64,000 nt of DNA from Sulfurimonas sp. HSL3-1 (GCF_039645995.1 NZ_CP147920.1:1054001-1118000); one strand, 5' to 3'. Counted from the first letter of the stretch, positions 33,508 through 42,572 are shown. Numbers and translations are program-made. The notes: generated by a model from the sequence alone, not told the origin.

Positions 33508-35066
33508 AACGGCGTCGGGATGCCGAGTTCATTACAAAACTCGGCGATCTGAGCATCGTTGGTTTTTATATCAGCATCGAGGGCTATAAGCTCGCCGGTG
33601 ACTGCATCCAGATCGACCGGCTCCTCCTCCTCGAAAGTATCGACGTAGCGGGGAATATTGAGGTTGTAGTCATTCTCCTTGATCTCCTCCAGCGTGGCGA
33701 GGTGGGAGTACTTCTCGATCGCCTCCCGGTTGCGGTAGGTGTTAATAATTTTCTCGACGTTAGCGTTAGTAAGGATATTCTGGTTTTTCGCCTTTTCGAA
33801 CTCGTTAGAAGCGTCTATAAAGAGGACGTTGTCGCTGGCTTCGCGGCACTTCTTGAAGACCAGGATGCAGGTTGGAATAGAGGTCCCATAGAAAATATTG
33901 GCTGGCAGGCCGATGACGGCGTCAAGGTAGTTGCGGTCCTCGATGAGATAGCGGCGGATGTGCCCTTCTGCCGCGCCCCGGAAAAGCACGCCGTGGGGCA
34001 GGACGACCGCCATGATGCCATTGTCGTCGAGGTGCTAGATCATGTGCTGCACAAACGCGAAGTCCGCTTTGGAAGCGGGGGCGAGCTTGCCGTACTGGCT
34101 GAAACGGTCGTCGCTCATGTGCAGCGGGTTCGCCGACCAGTGGGCGGAGAAGGGGGGATTGGCCACGACTGCTTCAAAGCGCTTGTCCATATGTTGCGGA
34201 TGTTCGAGGGTGTCTTCCTGTTTGATATCGAACTTGCGGTAGTGGACGTCGTGCATGATCATGTTCATGCGGGCGAGGTTGTAAGTAGTACGGTTGAGCT
34301 CCTGCCCGTAGAAGTTTGAGACGTCGTCGACCTCCTTGGCGACGCGCAGCAGCAGCGAACCGGAACCGCAGGTCGGGTCGTAAACCGATTTGAGCTTCGT
34401 CTTGCCCGTAGTGACGATCTTGGCGAGGATCTTGGAAACTTGCTGCGGGGTATAGAACTCCCCCGCCTTCTTACCCGCGCCTGCTGCGAATTGGCCGATG
34501 AGGTACTCATAGGCATCGCCCAGAACGTCCCGGTCGTGGTTTTTCAACTCAAAGTTAATGGCGTCGAGGTGGGAGAGCACCTTGGCAATTAGGGTGTTCT
34601 TTGCTGCCTCGGTCCGGCCCAGTTTAGTACTGGTGAGGTCGAGGTCTTCGAAGAGATGGACGAAATCATCCTCGCTCTCGTGCCCCATCGTCGTCTGCTC
34701 AATATTGCGAAGAATCTGAGTCAGGTCTTCCAGGATAAAGTTGTCTTCTTCACCGTTACCGCGTTTTGCAATCTGGCTAAAAAGCTCAGTGGGTTTGAGG
34801 AAATATCCCAGTTTCTCGATAGCCTCTTCCTGGATGGCCTCAAGGTACTCTTTACCGTCTTCGGTTTTTTCGTCAATATCGAGATACTTTATGCCATCTT
34901 CGGCAAGGATCTCATCGGCATAATCTTCCATCTTTTCGGAAAGGTATTTGTAGAAGATAAACCCGAGAATGTAGTCGCGGAACTCATCCGCATCCATCTT
35001 CCCGCGAAGTGTATTTGCAATGTTCCAAAGCTGCTGTTCTAAAATCTTTTTGTTCTCTTCACCCAA
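33504..35066 (-). pseudogene. hsdM: Type I methyltransferase subunit gene interrupted by an in-frame amber codon
   Basis: The first 343 codons encode the helical N-terminal domain and most of the N6-adenine methyltransferase fold: AAGAGKKAGEFYTPQQVS, DPTCGSGSLLLRVAKE (AdoMet site, about 222-237) and VVANPPFSAHW (catalytic NPPF, about 303). After FAFVQHMI a TAG (34035-34037) interrupts the frame; it continues HLDDNGIMAVVLPHGVLFRGAAEGHIR to the end. Homologs have Tyr or another residue here, so one base change explains it. The TTG start at 35066 has AAGGA upstream. The internal ATG at 34013 lacks a ribosome binding site. Confidence 0.85.
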
Positions 35067-35237
35067 TGGGAGTGTCCTTTAAATGCTTAAAATCTTGTCA
35101 TCATATTATTGCAGTGTATGTTACTTTTAAGTGACTTAAATGATCAAAATCCATCCTTTACGTGAATGACAATATGCAACAAAAATCGCAAATAAAATAT
35201 TTGGATATAAAATTTAGGAAAATAAAAAGGAGTGTTT

Positions 35238-35930
35238 ATGAACGCGGAAGAAGAAAAAAAAGATAGTAAGCTGACACGTAAATGTTATATGCAAATGAAA
35301 AATGCCTATGAAAATAGTACTGTTTGGGCGCTAGCAAAAAAAGTACCGGGCCTAACAAAATGGACAGTGATTTACTTTATTAGTTTAATTGCCAGTGTAG
35401 CGTTCCCAATCATAAGTGCAGAATTCATTGATGAATCTTGGATTTATATCTTATCATTGATCATATTTACGATGTTGTTTCTTGCATGGATGATATGGAT
35501 TATTTATGGAAAGTCGATAATGTTGTTAGAAAAATATTATCACAACTCAAAAAAAATAAAGAAATATAGAAAGTATTGGCTTGGGTCAAGATATGAATAT
35601 TTTAGGGAAAGCTTGACCCCAAATGACAAATGTGACTTTGATGGGGTTCTAGCACTTCTTCAAGAAGAAAGAAAAAGAGTATATCCGTCTTTTTGGGATC
35701 ATAAATTATTTGCAACAAACTTGGCCTTTTTAATGGTTGGGTGGAGTGCGATAGCAGGTATGTTGGCAAATGGTGATGTCATCTCAAAAGCATTATTGGT
35801 ATATATCGTATTCGTATCTATCACAATTCTGCCATTAATTGGGATGCTAGTAATCACGCTACAAACTAAGGACAAAGAATTTGATGAACTTGAGAAGTTC
35901 ATATTCTGGTATGAATGCGAAAAGGGATGA
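35238..35930 (+). CDS. Low-GC four-helix membrane protein, function unknown
   Basis: A 230-residue protein with two helix pairs (about residues 39-58 and 64-86, then 160-178 and 185-208) separated by a charged cytoplasmic region rich in Lys, Arg and Tyr. It is AT-rich and codon-poor like the accessory hsd genes, and it stands divergently to hsdM, so it was probably acquired with the island. The layout with paired helices recalls membrane effectors of defence systems such as SLATT proteins, without a motif to prove it. AAGGAG (35228-35233) fixes the ATG at 35238. Confidence 0.65.
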   Translation: MNAEEEKKDSKLTRKCYMQMKNAYENSTVWALAKKVPGLTKWTVIYFISLIASVAFPIISAEFIDESWIYILSLIIFTMLFLAWMIWIIYGKSIMLLEKYYHNSKKIKKYRKYWLGSRYEYFRESLTPNDKCDFDGVLALLQEERKRVYPSFWDHKLFATNLAFLMVGWSAIAGMLANGDVISKALLVYIVFVSITILPLIGMLVITLQTKDKEFDELEKFIFWYECEKG

Positions 35931-35946
35931 ATTCCGTGGACTTCCA

Positions 35947-36351
35947 TCAAACAGTTTGGCTGTACAGGTAGTCGTGATTAAGATGGGTCAGTGCGGCATC
36001 CCAAGCGTTGATGGCTTTTGGCGGGGCTTTGCGATCCAGAACCTGTTTCATGCCTTTGAGCAGCGCTTCGAAGATGAGCTCGAACTGCTCAGGCGTTGCG
36101 GTGGGATACATGGCTTTGAATTTTTCTGCATACGTTTTCATTTTTTCGGGGCGGTCGATAAAGCTGGTCAGTGCAATGACGGCAAAGCTGAATTGCTGGG
36201 GCATGTCGGCTTTGGCTCCCTGGAACAGTACCTTCAGTTCCGGGTGCTCCGTCAGCAGGATTTTAAACGTCTGCTCGGTAATGGCATTGATGTTCTCTGC
36301 CACCTTTGGGGCGCTTTTTTGCAGGTTGTCGTAATGCTCCTCCGGGATCAT
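35947..36351 (-). CDS. Globin-like protein lacking the usual proximal histidine
   Basis: The 134-residue sequence has the bacterial globin layout: a VAENINAITEQTFKILLTEHPELKVLFQGA A-to-C helix region, and the G-H region YPTATPEQFELIFEALLKGMKQVL...INAWDAALTHL, similar to single-domain haemoglobins. At the position where these have AxKHvs, this protein has AEKFKAM, so the heme-ligating F8 histidine appears replaced by phenylalanine. It may be a heme-free sensor globin or use another ligand. AAGGAGAG places the start at 36351, not at the longer frame. Confidence 0.65.
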   Translation of the reverse strand: MIPEEHYDNLQKSAPKVAENINAITEQTFKILLTEHPELKVLFQGAKADMPQQFSFAVIALTSFIDRPEKMKTYAEKFKAMYPTATPEQFELIFEALLKGMKQVLDRKAPPKAINAWDAALTHLNHDYLYSQTV

Positions 36352-36456
36352 GACTCTCCTTTTTGCATCGGATAAGCAATTCTCATTCCAATGCCGTTTA
36401 AATGCATTTTCGGATTTATGGCATACTGCTAGACAAACGAACCCATAGGACCAACT

Positions 36457-37266
36457 ATGCATTTCTCAAAACTTTTAATGACCTCTTCTTTGGCTGTGGT
36501 ACTCACGACCCAGACCCTCAATGCCGGGCTGTTCGACTCCATCATGGAGACAGTGACAAAAACGACTTCTGGGGAGACGCAGACGAACGATGCCTCCGGG
36601 CTCTCGATCACGGATATCGACGGCGGTTTGCGCGAGGCGCTCAACAAGGGTGTCAAACAGGCCATTGAACAGTTGGGGCAGCAGGACGGTTTCCTCGGTA
36701 ACAGCCTGGTGAAGATCCCGGTGCCCGACAAGCTGATGATGGTCGAGAAGGGGTTGCGCAAGGCGGGGATGGGCAAGTATGCCGATGACTTCGTCACGGC
36801 GATGAACCGGGCGGCGGAGAAGGCCGTGCCGGAGACGGCGAAGATCTTTGCCGACACCATCTCCGCCATGAGCATCGAGGATGCGAAGAAGATCCTGACG
36901 GGTCCGGACAACGCGGCGACGGAGTATTTCCGCGAACACTCCGGCCCGGCGCTGCAGGCGGCGATCTTGCCGATTGTCCAGCAGTACACCCAGGAGACAG
37001 AGGTAACGCAGTACTACAAGACAATGGTCGATACCTACGACAGTTACGGCGCGCCGGTGCTGGAGCAGACGGGAGTCACGAAGCTGCTTGGTTCCTTGTC
37101 GGGTGAATCGAACGCGACGCAGTACGACCCGCGCGACCTCGACGGCTACATCACGGCCAAGGGGGTCGACGGCCTCTTTACGGTCATTGCCGAAGAGGAG
37201 AAGCAGATCCGTACCGACCCTGCGGCGCGTACGACGGAGCTCCTGCAGAAGGTTTTCGGCAACTGA
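36457..37266 (+). CDS. DUF4197 family exported protein
   Basis: A signal peptide (about residues 1-23, ending TLNAG) leads a helical protein with the family pattern GLSITDIDGGLREALNKGVKQAI, VKIPVPDKLMMVEKGLRKAGMGKYADDFVTAMNRAAEKAVPETAKIF and KTMVDTYDSYGAP. The family is common in Proteobacteria and Bacteroidota and has no known activity. It stands alone, divergent from the globin. Confidence 0.85.
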   Translation: MHFSKLLMTSSLAVVLTTQTLNAGLFDSIMETVTKTTSGETQTNDASGLSITDIDGGLREALNKGVKQAIEQLGQQDGFLGNSLVKIPVPDKLMMVEKGLRKAGMGKYADDFVTAMNRAAEKAVPETAKIFADTISAMSIEDAKKILTGPDNAATEYFREHSGPALQAAILPIVQQYTQETEVTQYYKTMVDTYDSYGAPVLEQTGVTKLLGSLSGESNATQYDPRDLDGYITAKGVDGLFTVIAEEEKQIRTDPAARTTELLQKVFGN

Positions 37267-37320
37267 GGGTTGGGGTAGAACGGTTTTTGTAATAGGGGAG
37301 TCAAAAAAAGGTTCTCTACA

Positions 37321-37608
37321 GTGCAAAACAAAACGCGTCCAAAAGTCGTTCTTCTCAAAGGCAACGGCCCCATCATCATCAACAGCGAAATGATGGAGCT
37401 TATTACGATCACACTGTCCCACGGTCTCGTCGGCCTTCCGCTGGAGGAGCTGCGCGCCGAGAAGGTGATCATCGTCAAAGACCTCGATGCGTTCTGGGAT
37501 ATCCACAAGACCGTCAAAGAAAAACCGGCCTGTTTCGTCTACAGCTATGACGGACTGGAGGAAGAGGACCTCAAAAAGATCCACTCGGACGACATCAGCC
37601 ACATTTAG
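37321..37608 (+). CDS. Conserved small protein of unknown function, 95 residues
   Basis: GTG start, followed by an alternating beta/alpha pattern (PKVVLLKGNGPIIIN ... EKVIIVKDLDAFWDIHKTVKEKPACFVYSYD). No family is recognised. The stop TAG is directly followed by GAGAA and the GTG start of the ComB-like gene 15 bases later, so the two share a transcript. Confidence 0.65.
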   Translation: MQNKTRPKVVLLKGNGPIIINSEMMELITITLSHGLVGLPLEELRAEKVIIVKDLDAFWDIHKTVKEKPACFVYSYDGLEEEDLKKIHSDDISHI

Positions 37609-37623
37609 GAGAATAAAGCATCA

Positions 37624-38316
37624 GTGACACCCCGGGTTGAGATTTTCCGCGGCAACGACCTTGCGCTTCCCGATGCGGAGGTCAACGTTGTCATCGATGT
37701 CGTGCGGGCTTTTACGGTGGCGCATTACGCTTTTTTGCGGGGCGCGGCGGAGATCCTCCTCGTCCCGGACGTCGCGGCGGCCTTCGCCGTGCGAGAGGAA
37801 CGGCCGGAGGTGCTGCTGGCCGGCGAAGTAGGTGGACTGCCCATCGAAGGGTTCGACCTCGACAACTCGCCGGCGCGCTTCGCCCTTGCCGAACTGGAAG
37901 GGCTTACAATCGTGCAGAAGACGACGAATGGCGTCAAGGCGGCGCTGCACTCGCTGGGCGCGCCCGCGGTGCTGCTGACGGGCTTCTCCAATGCCGAGGC
38001 GACGGCGCACTACTTGCAGGCGCGTTACGGCGGCTCCGATGCGCGGATCAACCTCGTCGCCTCCCACCCGACCGGAGACGAGGATTTCGCCTGCGCGGAG
38101 TATATACGCTCGCTGCTGCTGGGCGAGGCGATGGATACCGATGAGGTCCGGCGGCGCATCTACGGCTGCGAGACGGTCGCGAAGTTCCTCGACCCCGCCC
38201 GTCCCGACTTCAATCCCGAAGACATCGACTACTGCGCAACCTCCCTGCCGCCGGCGTTTGTCATGGCTGTTCGTCAGGACGCGCGGTGGACCAGCGTGCG
38301 GAAAGTGACACTATGA
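37624..38316 (+). CDS. comB: ComB-like 2-phosphosulfolactate phosphatase
   Basis: The ComB family removes phosphate from 2-phosphosulfolactate in coenzyme M synthesis, but many bacteria that lack this cofactor keep a homolog of unknown substrate. Motifs seen: VIDVVRAFTVAHYAF, LAGEVGGLPIEGFDLDNSP, TIVQKTTNGVKAAL, NLVASHPTGDEDFACAEYI. These are the metal-binding acidic and phosphate-binding stretches of the family. The GTG start at 37624 is preceded by TAGGAGAATAAAG at slightly long range. Confidence 0.85.
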   Translation: MTPRVEIFRGNDLALPDAEVNVVIDVVRAFTVAHYAFLRGAAEILLVPDVAAAFAVREERPEVLLAGEVGGLPIEGFDLDNSPARFALAELEGLTIVQKTTNGVKAALHSLGAPAVLLTGFSNAEATAHYLQARYGGSDARINLVASHPTGDEDFACAEYIRSLLLGEAMDTDEVRRRIYGCETVAKFLDPARPDFNPEDIDYCATSLPPAFVMAVRQDARWTSVRKVTL

Positions 38317-38370
38317 ACAGAGTCATTTCCGTGAACGCCTCGGCAGGGCCTTTGTATACCTCCCTTACGC

Positions 38371-38376
38371 TAAAAT
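38371..38376 (+). promoter_or_regulatory. -10 box of the PAS histidine kinase gene
   Basis: TAAAAT in acgcTAAAATg; CAGGAGAAG then precedes the ATG at 38394. Confidence 0.4.
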
Positions 38377-38393
38377 GAGGCAGGAGAAGACGC

Positions 38394-39920
38394 ATGTTCA
38401 GTTTTGAAGAGATTTTTGACCTTGTCGATATCGGGATCACTGTCTATGAACCGTTGGAGGAGGGCAACGATTTCAAGGTCGTCTACATCAATGACAAAGC
38501 AAAGAAGTTTTGCCGTTTTGACGTGGGAGAGTCCGTCAGCGAAGCGTTGTCTACGCTCTATCCGGTCAATGAAACCCGTCCTCTGATTGAATTCTTCCGG
38601 GAGGTGTACCGTACGGGAGAGGCGCAGGAGATCGCCCTGGTCCCCTGTTTCGGTTTCACCAATCTCTGGCAGGAGGGCTACATCTACAAACTCTCCAGCG
38701 GCCACCTCGTTTCGCGCTGTCTAGGGGTGAAGGATGAACGCGCGCGGGAGATCCTGGCCCCGGATGAGCGTCTCACCTTTCGAACGATCCTCGATACGGC
38801 GCCCATCGGGATCTGGTCCCAGGACGTCTCCGGCAGACTCCGGTTCGTCAACAAGGCCTTCTGCGATGCCACCGGCATCAGCGAGGAGCGCTTCCTCTCC
38901 GTTCCCCATTACGAACCGCTCTACTCGCCGGAAGCCGCGAAGAGCTGCATGCGTTCGGATGCCGCGGCACTGCAGCAGAGCGAACCCCACCTCTCCTATG
39001 AGAAGATCCCCTTTACCGACGGCAAAGTGCATGAGGTCCTGATCGTCAAGACGCGGGTCGAAGACGAGTCGCACGGCGTCAGCGGCCTGGTCGGTCTCAG
39101 TCTCGATATCACCGAACAGCTCGAAGCGGAGCGGAAGCTCGAGGCGATCAACCGGAACCTCGAGGAGCGGATCAGGGAGGAGATCGAAGCGAGCCGCCGG
39201 AAGGACACGATGCTCTTTCAGCAGAACAAGTTCGCCGCGATGGGGGAGATGATCAGCAACATCGCGCACCAGTGGCGGCAGCCACTTAACACCCTGGGGC
39301 TGTTGATGACGGGGATGTCGGTCAAGATGATGATGGCACAGGACGACACGCGCGAGAGCGAATTCGAAGCGTTTCAAAGCCACTGCAGCGAGATTATCCA
39401 GTACCTCTCCGACACGATCGACGATTTCCGCCTCTACTACCAGGAGGACGGGGGGCACGACAGTTTCTGCATCAGCGATATGGACAAATCGCTGCATACC
39501 CTCGTGATCAGCTCCATTATGGGCAACCGGATCCGTTACGAGAACGATCTCGAAAACGTACGGATCAGCGGTCATCTGAACAACCTAAAACAGGCGCTGA
39601 TCAACCTCTATTCGAACGCGGCCAATGCCATCAAGAGCAACGGGACCGAAGCGGGCTTTATCCAGTGCAGAGGGTTCGTCGAAGGATCGCAGTATGTCAT
39701 CAAGGTCTGCGACAACGGCGGCGGCATCGACAAGGCGATCATCGACAAGATTTTCGACCCCTATTTTACGACCAAGCACAAAAGCCAGGGCACGGGGCTG
39801 GGGCTTTACATGACCCGGCAGATCATCGAACAGAAGTTCAGCGGCACGATCACCGTGAAAAATGAGAAGGCCGGCGCCTGCTTTACGATCCGCCTTCCCT
39901 TTCCCGGGGAGGCGTGCTGA
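38394..39920 (+). CDS. Cytosolic PAS-domain sensor histidine kinase
   Basis: Two PAS-like sensor modules (about residues 1-110 and 125-245) are followed by a coiled coil and the kinase core. The second module ends in the usual PAC segment GLVGLSLDITEQLEAERKL. The H-box is GEMISNIAHQWRQPLNTLGLL, the variant with HQWRQPL frequent in Campylobacterota. N-box INLYSNAANAI, G1 CDNGGGIDK and G2 GTGLGLYMTRQIIEQ are all intact. No membrane segment is present, so the signal is probably cytoplasmic. There is no response regulator next to it (orphan kinase). Confidence 0.93.
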   Translation: MFSFEEIFDLVDIGITVYEPLEEGNDFKVVYINDKAKKFCRFDVGESVSEALSTLYPVNETRPLIEFFREVYRTGEAQEIALVPCFGFTNLWQEGYIYKLSSGHLVSRCLGVKDERAREILAPDERLTFRTILDTAPIGIWSQDVSGRLRFVNKAFCDATGISEERFLSVPHYEPLYSPEAAKSCMRSDAAALQQSEPHLSYEKIPFTDGKVHEVLIVKTRVEDESHGVSGLVGLSLDITEQLEAERKLEAINRNLEERIREEIEASRRKDTMLFQQNKFAAMGEMISNIAHQWRQPLNTLGLLMTGMSVKMMMAQDDTRESEFEAFQSHCSEIIQYLSDTIDDFRLYYQEDGGHDSFCISDMDKSLHTLVISSIMGNRIRYENDLENVRISGHLNNLKQALINLYSNAANAIKSNGTEAGFIQCRGFVEGSQYVIKVCDNGGGIDKAIIDKIFDPYFTTKHKSQGTGLGLYMTRQIIEQKFSGTITVKNEKAGACFTIRLPFPGEAC

Positions 39921-39988
39921 TCTTCCGCGCCGCCTTGGCGGTTTACATTCATTTACGCCGCAGCAACAATGGTTTGGGGAATATGGCG

Positions 39989-39994
39989 TATAAT
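39989..39994 (+). promoter_or_regulatory. -10 box of the cytochrome b561 gene
   Basis: Perfect TATAAT in ggcgTATAATatt, 28 bases before the ATG; GGGAGGGGAG forms a strong ribosome binding site. Confidence 0.45.
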
Positions 39995-40021
39995 ATTCCC
40001 AATTAACCGGGAGGGGAGATC

Positions 40022-40579
40022 ATGAAAGATTACTCGTTACAACTGCGCGTCTGGCACTGGGCCAACGCCGTCGTCGTCCTCGGTCTGCTGGGGACGTTTT
40101 TCCTGCGCAAGACCTTTCTGAGCTGGCACACCAATTCGCAGATTCTGCTGGAGAAGCTCGCATCATTCGGCATTACCGTGACGACGGAGCAGGCGGCGGC
40201 CCTGGCCAAGGCGGTGAGGGCACCGATGTGGGAGTGGCACATCATCCTGGGCTACGTCTTCGCCGTGCTCGTTCTCTGGCGGCTGGTGATGATTTTTAAA
40301 GAGGGGTTCGGCTACGCGCCGGAGAACAGCCATATGGCGTGGGTCTACAGAGGCTACAAAGTCATCTACGCCGTGATGGCGTTTATGGCCATCAGCGGGC
40401 TGCTCATCCACTTCTACAAGGAGATCGGCCTTGCCAAAGACGTCGCGGGTTCGGTCAAGGAGCTGCACGAGATTGTCGCCTGGGCCATCGTCGCCTTTGT
40501 CGCGCTGCACATTGCCGGCGTTTTCGTCGCCGACAACCGCGACCAGAAGGGGATTACCTCCAAGATGATCTCGGGCTAG
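40022..40579 (+). CDS. Prokaryotic cytochrome b561 / Ni-Fe hydrogenase b-type subunit
   Basis: Four transmembrane helices of the cytochrome b561 family, with the heme-ligating histidines visible in LRVWHWANA (helix 1), WEWHIILGY (helix 2), KELHEIVAW and ALHIAGVF (last helix). Such proteins bind two b hemes and pass electrons between quinol and a periplasmic or membrane partner. No partner gene is adjacent, so the electron donor or acceptor is not known. The last four bases overlap the convergent hydrolase gene. Confidence 0.88.
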   Translation: MKDYSLQLRVWHWANAVVVLGLLGTFFLRKTFLSWHTNSQILLEKLASFGITVTTEQAAALAKAVRAPMWEWHIILGYVFAVLVLWRLVMIFKEGFGYAPENSHMAWVYRGYKVIYAVMAFMAISGLLIHFYKEIGLAKDVAGSVKELHEIVAWAIVAFVALHIAGVFVADNRDQKGITSKMISG

Positions 40580-41382
40580 TCCCGGTGGCAGTGCCCGGAG
40601 AGAAAGGGGAGCAGGGCGGCATTGAACGCCTCGGGATTCTCGAGGTTGCTCAGGTGCCCCGCCCCTTCAATGATGACGAGCTCGGCGGCCGGGAGGGCGT
40701 TGTGCATGTAGACCGAAGCGTCCGGCGGCGCGATTTGGTCCGCCTCGCCGACGAGGATGAGCACCGGGAGGGTGAGCCGGGGGAGTAGGCTACAGGTCTC
40801 GTCGCGTTCGCGCATGGCGCGCAGGGAGTGCACGAGGGAGTGCGCGGGCGTCGAAACGATCATCTCCCTGACCGCGGCGACCGTTTCGGGGTGCTGTTCA
40901 AACGTCTGTTCCGCCAGCAGTTTGCCCAGCAGCCCCTCGGCAAAGGGTTCGACGCCGTCCGTTTCGATGGCACGGATGGCCTTGAGCCGCTTCTCGCGTC
41001 CCTCGGGCGTATCGGCGGCACACTGCGTATCGCAGAGAATGAGGGCGTTGAAGCGCTCAGGGTGTTCCTCCGCCGCCCGCAGGGCGATGTACCCGCCCAT
41101 GGAGAGGGCGCACAGCGTCGCCGTTTTGACCCGCAGGGCGTCCATCAGCGAGAGCAGGTCCTGCACAAAGAGGGGAATGGAGAAGGGTTCCTCTCCCCCC
41201 TCCGTCTCCCCGTGTCCTCTTAGGTCGTAAGCGATGACCCGGCAGTGCTTCCTGCAGGCTTCCGCCTGGCGCTGCCACATTGTCCGGTTCAGGGGAAAGC
41301 CGTGCAGAAAGATCAGTGCCGGCATGTCGACCGATCCCAGGTCGTCATAGTGTATTTCAATACCGTTGACCGTCGTTGTCAT
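40576..41382 (-). CDS. Alpha/beta-fold hydrolase
   Basis: A 268-residue hydrolase with the oxyanion HG motif FLHGFPLNRTMW, YDLRGHGETEGG, the nucleophile elbow CALSMGGYIAL (GxSxG-like SMG), an acid VGEADQIAPP and the catalytic histidine in EGAGHLSNLENPEAF. It resembles the BioH/3-oxoadipate enol-lactonase group. No pathway partner is next to it, so the substrate is open. Confidence 0.9.
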   Translation of the reverse strand: MTTTVNGIEIHYDDLGSVDMPALIFLHGFPLNRTMWQRQAEACRKHCRVIAYDLRGHGETEGGEEPFSIPLFVQDLLSLMDALRVKTATLCALSMGGYIALRAAEEHPERFNALILCDTQCAADTPEGREKRLKAIRAIETDGVEPFAEGLLGKLLAEQTFEQHPETVAAVREMIVSTPAHSLVHSLRAMRERDETCSLLPRLTLPVLILVGEADQIAPPDASVYMHNALPAAELVIIEGAGHLSNLENPEAFNAALLPFLSGHCHRD

Positions 41383-41492
41383 GCTCGCTCCTTCTATAAG
41401 TATATTTAATCAATTTTAGCGAAAAAAACATACTGTATGCATAATGAAAATCTATACGAGTCTTGCGGCGCCCCTTCTGCGGTCGGCAGTGC

Positions 41493-41498
41493 TATAAT
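41493..41498 (+). promoter_or_regulatory. -10 box of the 49-residue protein
   Basis: Perfect TATAAT in gtgcTATAATgg, 46 bases before the ATG at 41545. Confidence 0.4.
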
Positions 41499-41544
41499 GG
41501 GGAGAAAGAGCGCTTGCCAAAAAACGGGAGGGAGAGGAGCCGGG

Positions 41545-41694
41545 ATGAAAACCCTATGCAAGATGAGACTGAATACGGATGAGAAGCCGGACAAGGCGCT
41601 GCGAAAGCTGCTCTCCTTCCCGAAATACTACTGCAGAAAATGCCTGCGCACCGCAGCGGAGAAGGGCGCGCTGTGCAAGCCGGAGAAGCTATGA
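41545..41694 (+). CDS. Small cysteine-containing basic protein, 49 residues
   Basis: GGGAGAGGAG stands in front of the ATG. The product is basic with five cysteines... two of them as CRKC in PKYYCRKCLRTA and one near the end (ALCKPEKL), which could hold a metal. The total of cysteines I count is four (TLCKM, YYCRKC, ALCK). Family unknown. The last six bases overlap the convergent gene at 41689. The open frame extends upstream to 41437 but without a start signal. Confidence 0.5.
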   Translation: MKTLCKMRLNTDEKPDKALRKLLSFPKYYCRKCLRTAAEKGALCKPEKL

Positions 41695-42132
41695 ACCGTA
41701 GACTTCCATCGGCATCCCGATGGCAATGGGGTTGTGGAGCATGACGCTGCGCTTCTCCTCTCCGTCGGCGACAAAGAGGTCATAGGGGACGTAGAGCAGG
41801 CGCGCGGAGATCTTTTTGTGCGCCTGCGCCCTCTCCTCGACATGGATGCGGATCCCCTGGGGCGAGGGGGCACTGTACTGCTCGGGGATGGTGACGCGGG
41901 CCACGAGGGCGATGGCGTCGACGTCTTCCATCTTCACTTCGCCCTTGAGGCGTTCGAGAAGGTGCTCGTAGCACTGTTTCTCTTCGGCGCATTCGCAGGC
42001 GAGATCGCGTACCGTACCGTTCTGCGCCAGCAGTTTGGCAAAGGGGAGGAGGGGCCGGTCGTTCTCCAGGGCGATAACGGCGTCGGCGACGCAGCGCTCC
42101 ACCATCTCGAACAGTTTCTCTTCGTCGGTCAT
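41689..42132 (-). CDS. Conserved protein of unknown function, 147 residues
   Basis: The N-terminal half is helical with cysteines in LACECAEEKQCYEHLL; the second half is beta-rich (IRIHVEERAQAHKKISARLLYVPYDLFVADGE). I recognise no family. The ATG at 42132 has AAGGAAAACG upstream and overlaps the stop of the zinc-ribbon gene by four bases (ATGA), so the two are coupled. The longer frame starting at 42168 lies inside that gene. Confidence 0.6.
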   Translation of the reverse strand: MTDEEKLFEMVERCVADAVIALENDRPLLPFAKLLAQNGTVRDLACECAEEKQCYEHLLERLKGEVKMEDVDAIALVARVTIPEQYSAPSPQGIRIHVEERAQAHKKISARLLYVPYDLFVADGEEKRSVMLHNPIAIGMPMEVYGS

Positions 42133-42434
42133 CGTTTTCCTTTTTGGTTTGTGTGCCCCTTGTACCATTTACAGCGCTTTTTCTGCTTGATGGTGTAGAC
42201 GTTGTACTGAAACTTCTTGCCGCAGTCGGGGCAGGCGAAGATCGCACGGTTCTTTGCCTTCATATAGCGCACAAAGAGGAAGTTGCCGACCTGGTCGCCC
42301 TCGCGGTAGACGGTTTTGTCGTTGCGGGCGGCGAGCGCCTCGGCGTTTTGGGCATCTTCGCGCGCGCGGCGCTGCCAGAGCGGCTCTTCGTCCTCTTCGA
42401 ACGTGCCGGTGTCGGCGGTGTAGCGTTCGGTCAT
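42129..42434 (-). CDS. Small zinc-ribbon-like protein
   Basis: The acidic N-terminal half is followed by a region with ACPDCGKKFQYNVY and a single downstream cysteine in KKRCKWYKG, which may bind zinc with a histidine (KGHTNQ). The basic C terminus suggests nucleic-acid contact. ATG 42434 is preferred; a TTG two codons upstream is possible and neither has a clear ribosome binding site. It is coupled to the next gene by ATGA. Function unknown. Confidence 0.55.
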   Translation of the reverse strand: MTERYTADTGTFEEDEEPLWQRRAREDAQNAEALAARNDKTVYREGDQVGNFLFVRYMKAKNRAIFACPDCGKKFQYNVYTIKQKKRCKWYKGHTNQKGKR

Positions 42435-42572
42435 CGGCAACGGGCCGTCTTGCGCAGCGGAAGTCGGCAGAGAGGTAAGTAGGCAGACATGGGTGAATTA
42501 TATCCTATCCGCGCGGCGGGAAAAAACGCGATACTGTGTCGGAAACATGCCGTTCGGTTAGAGGGAATGTGC

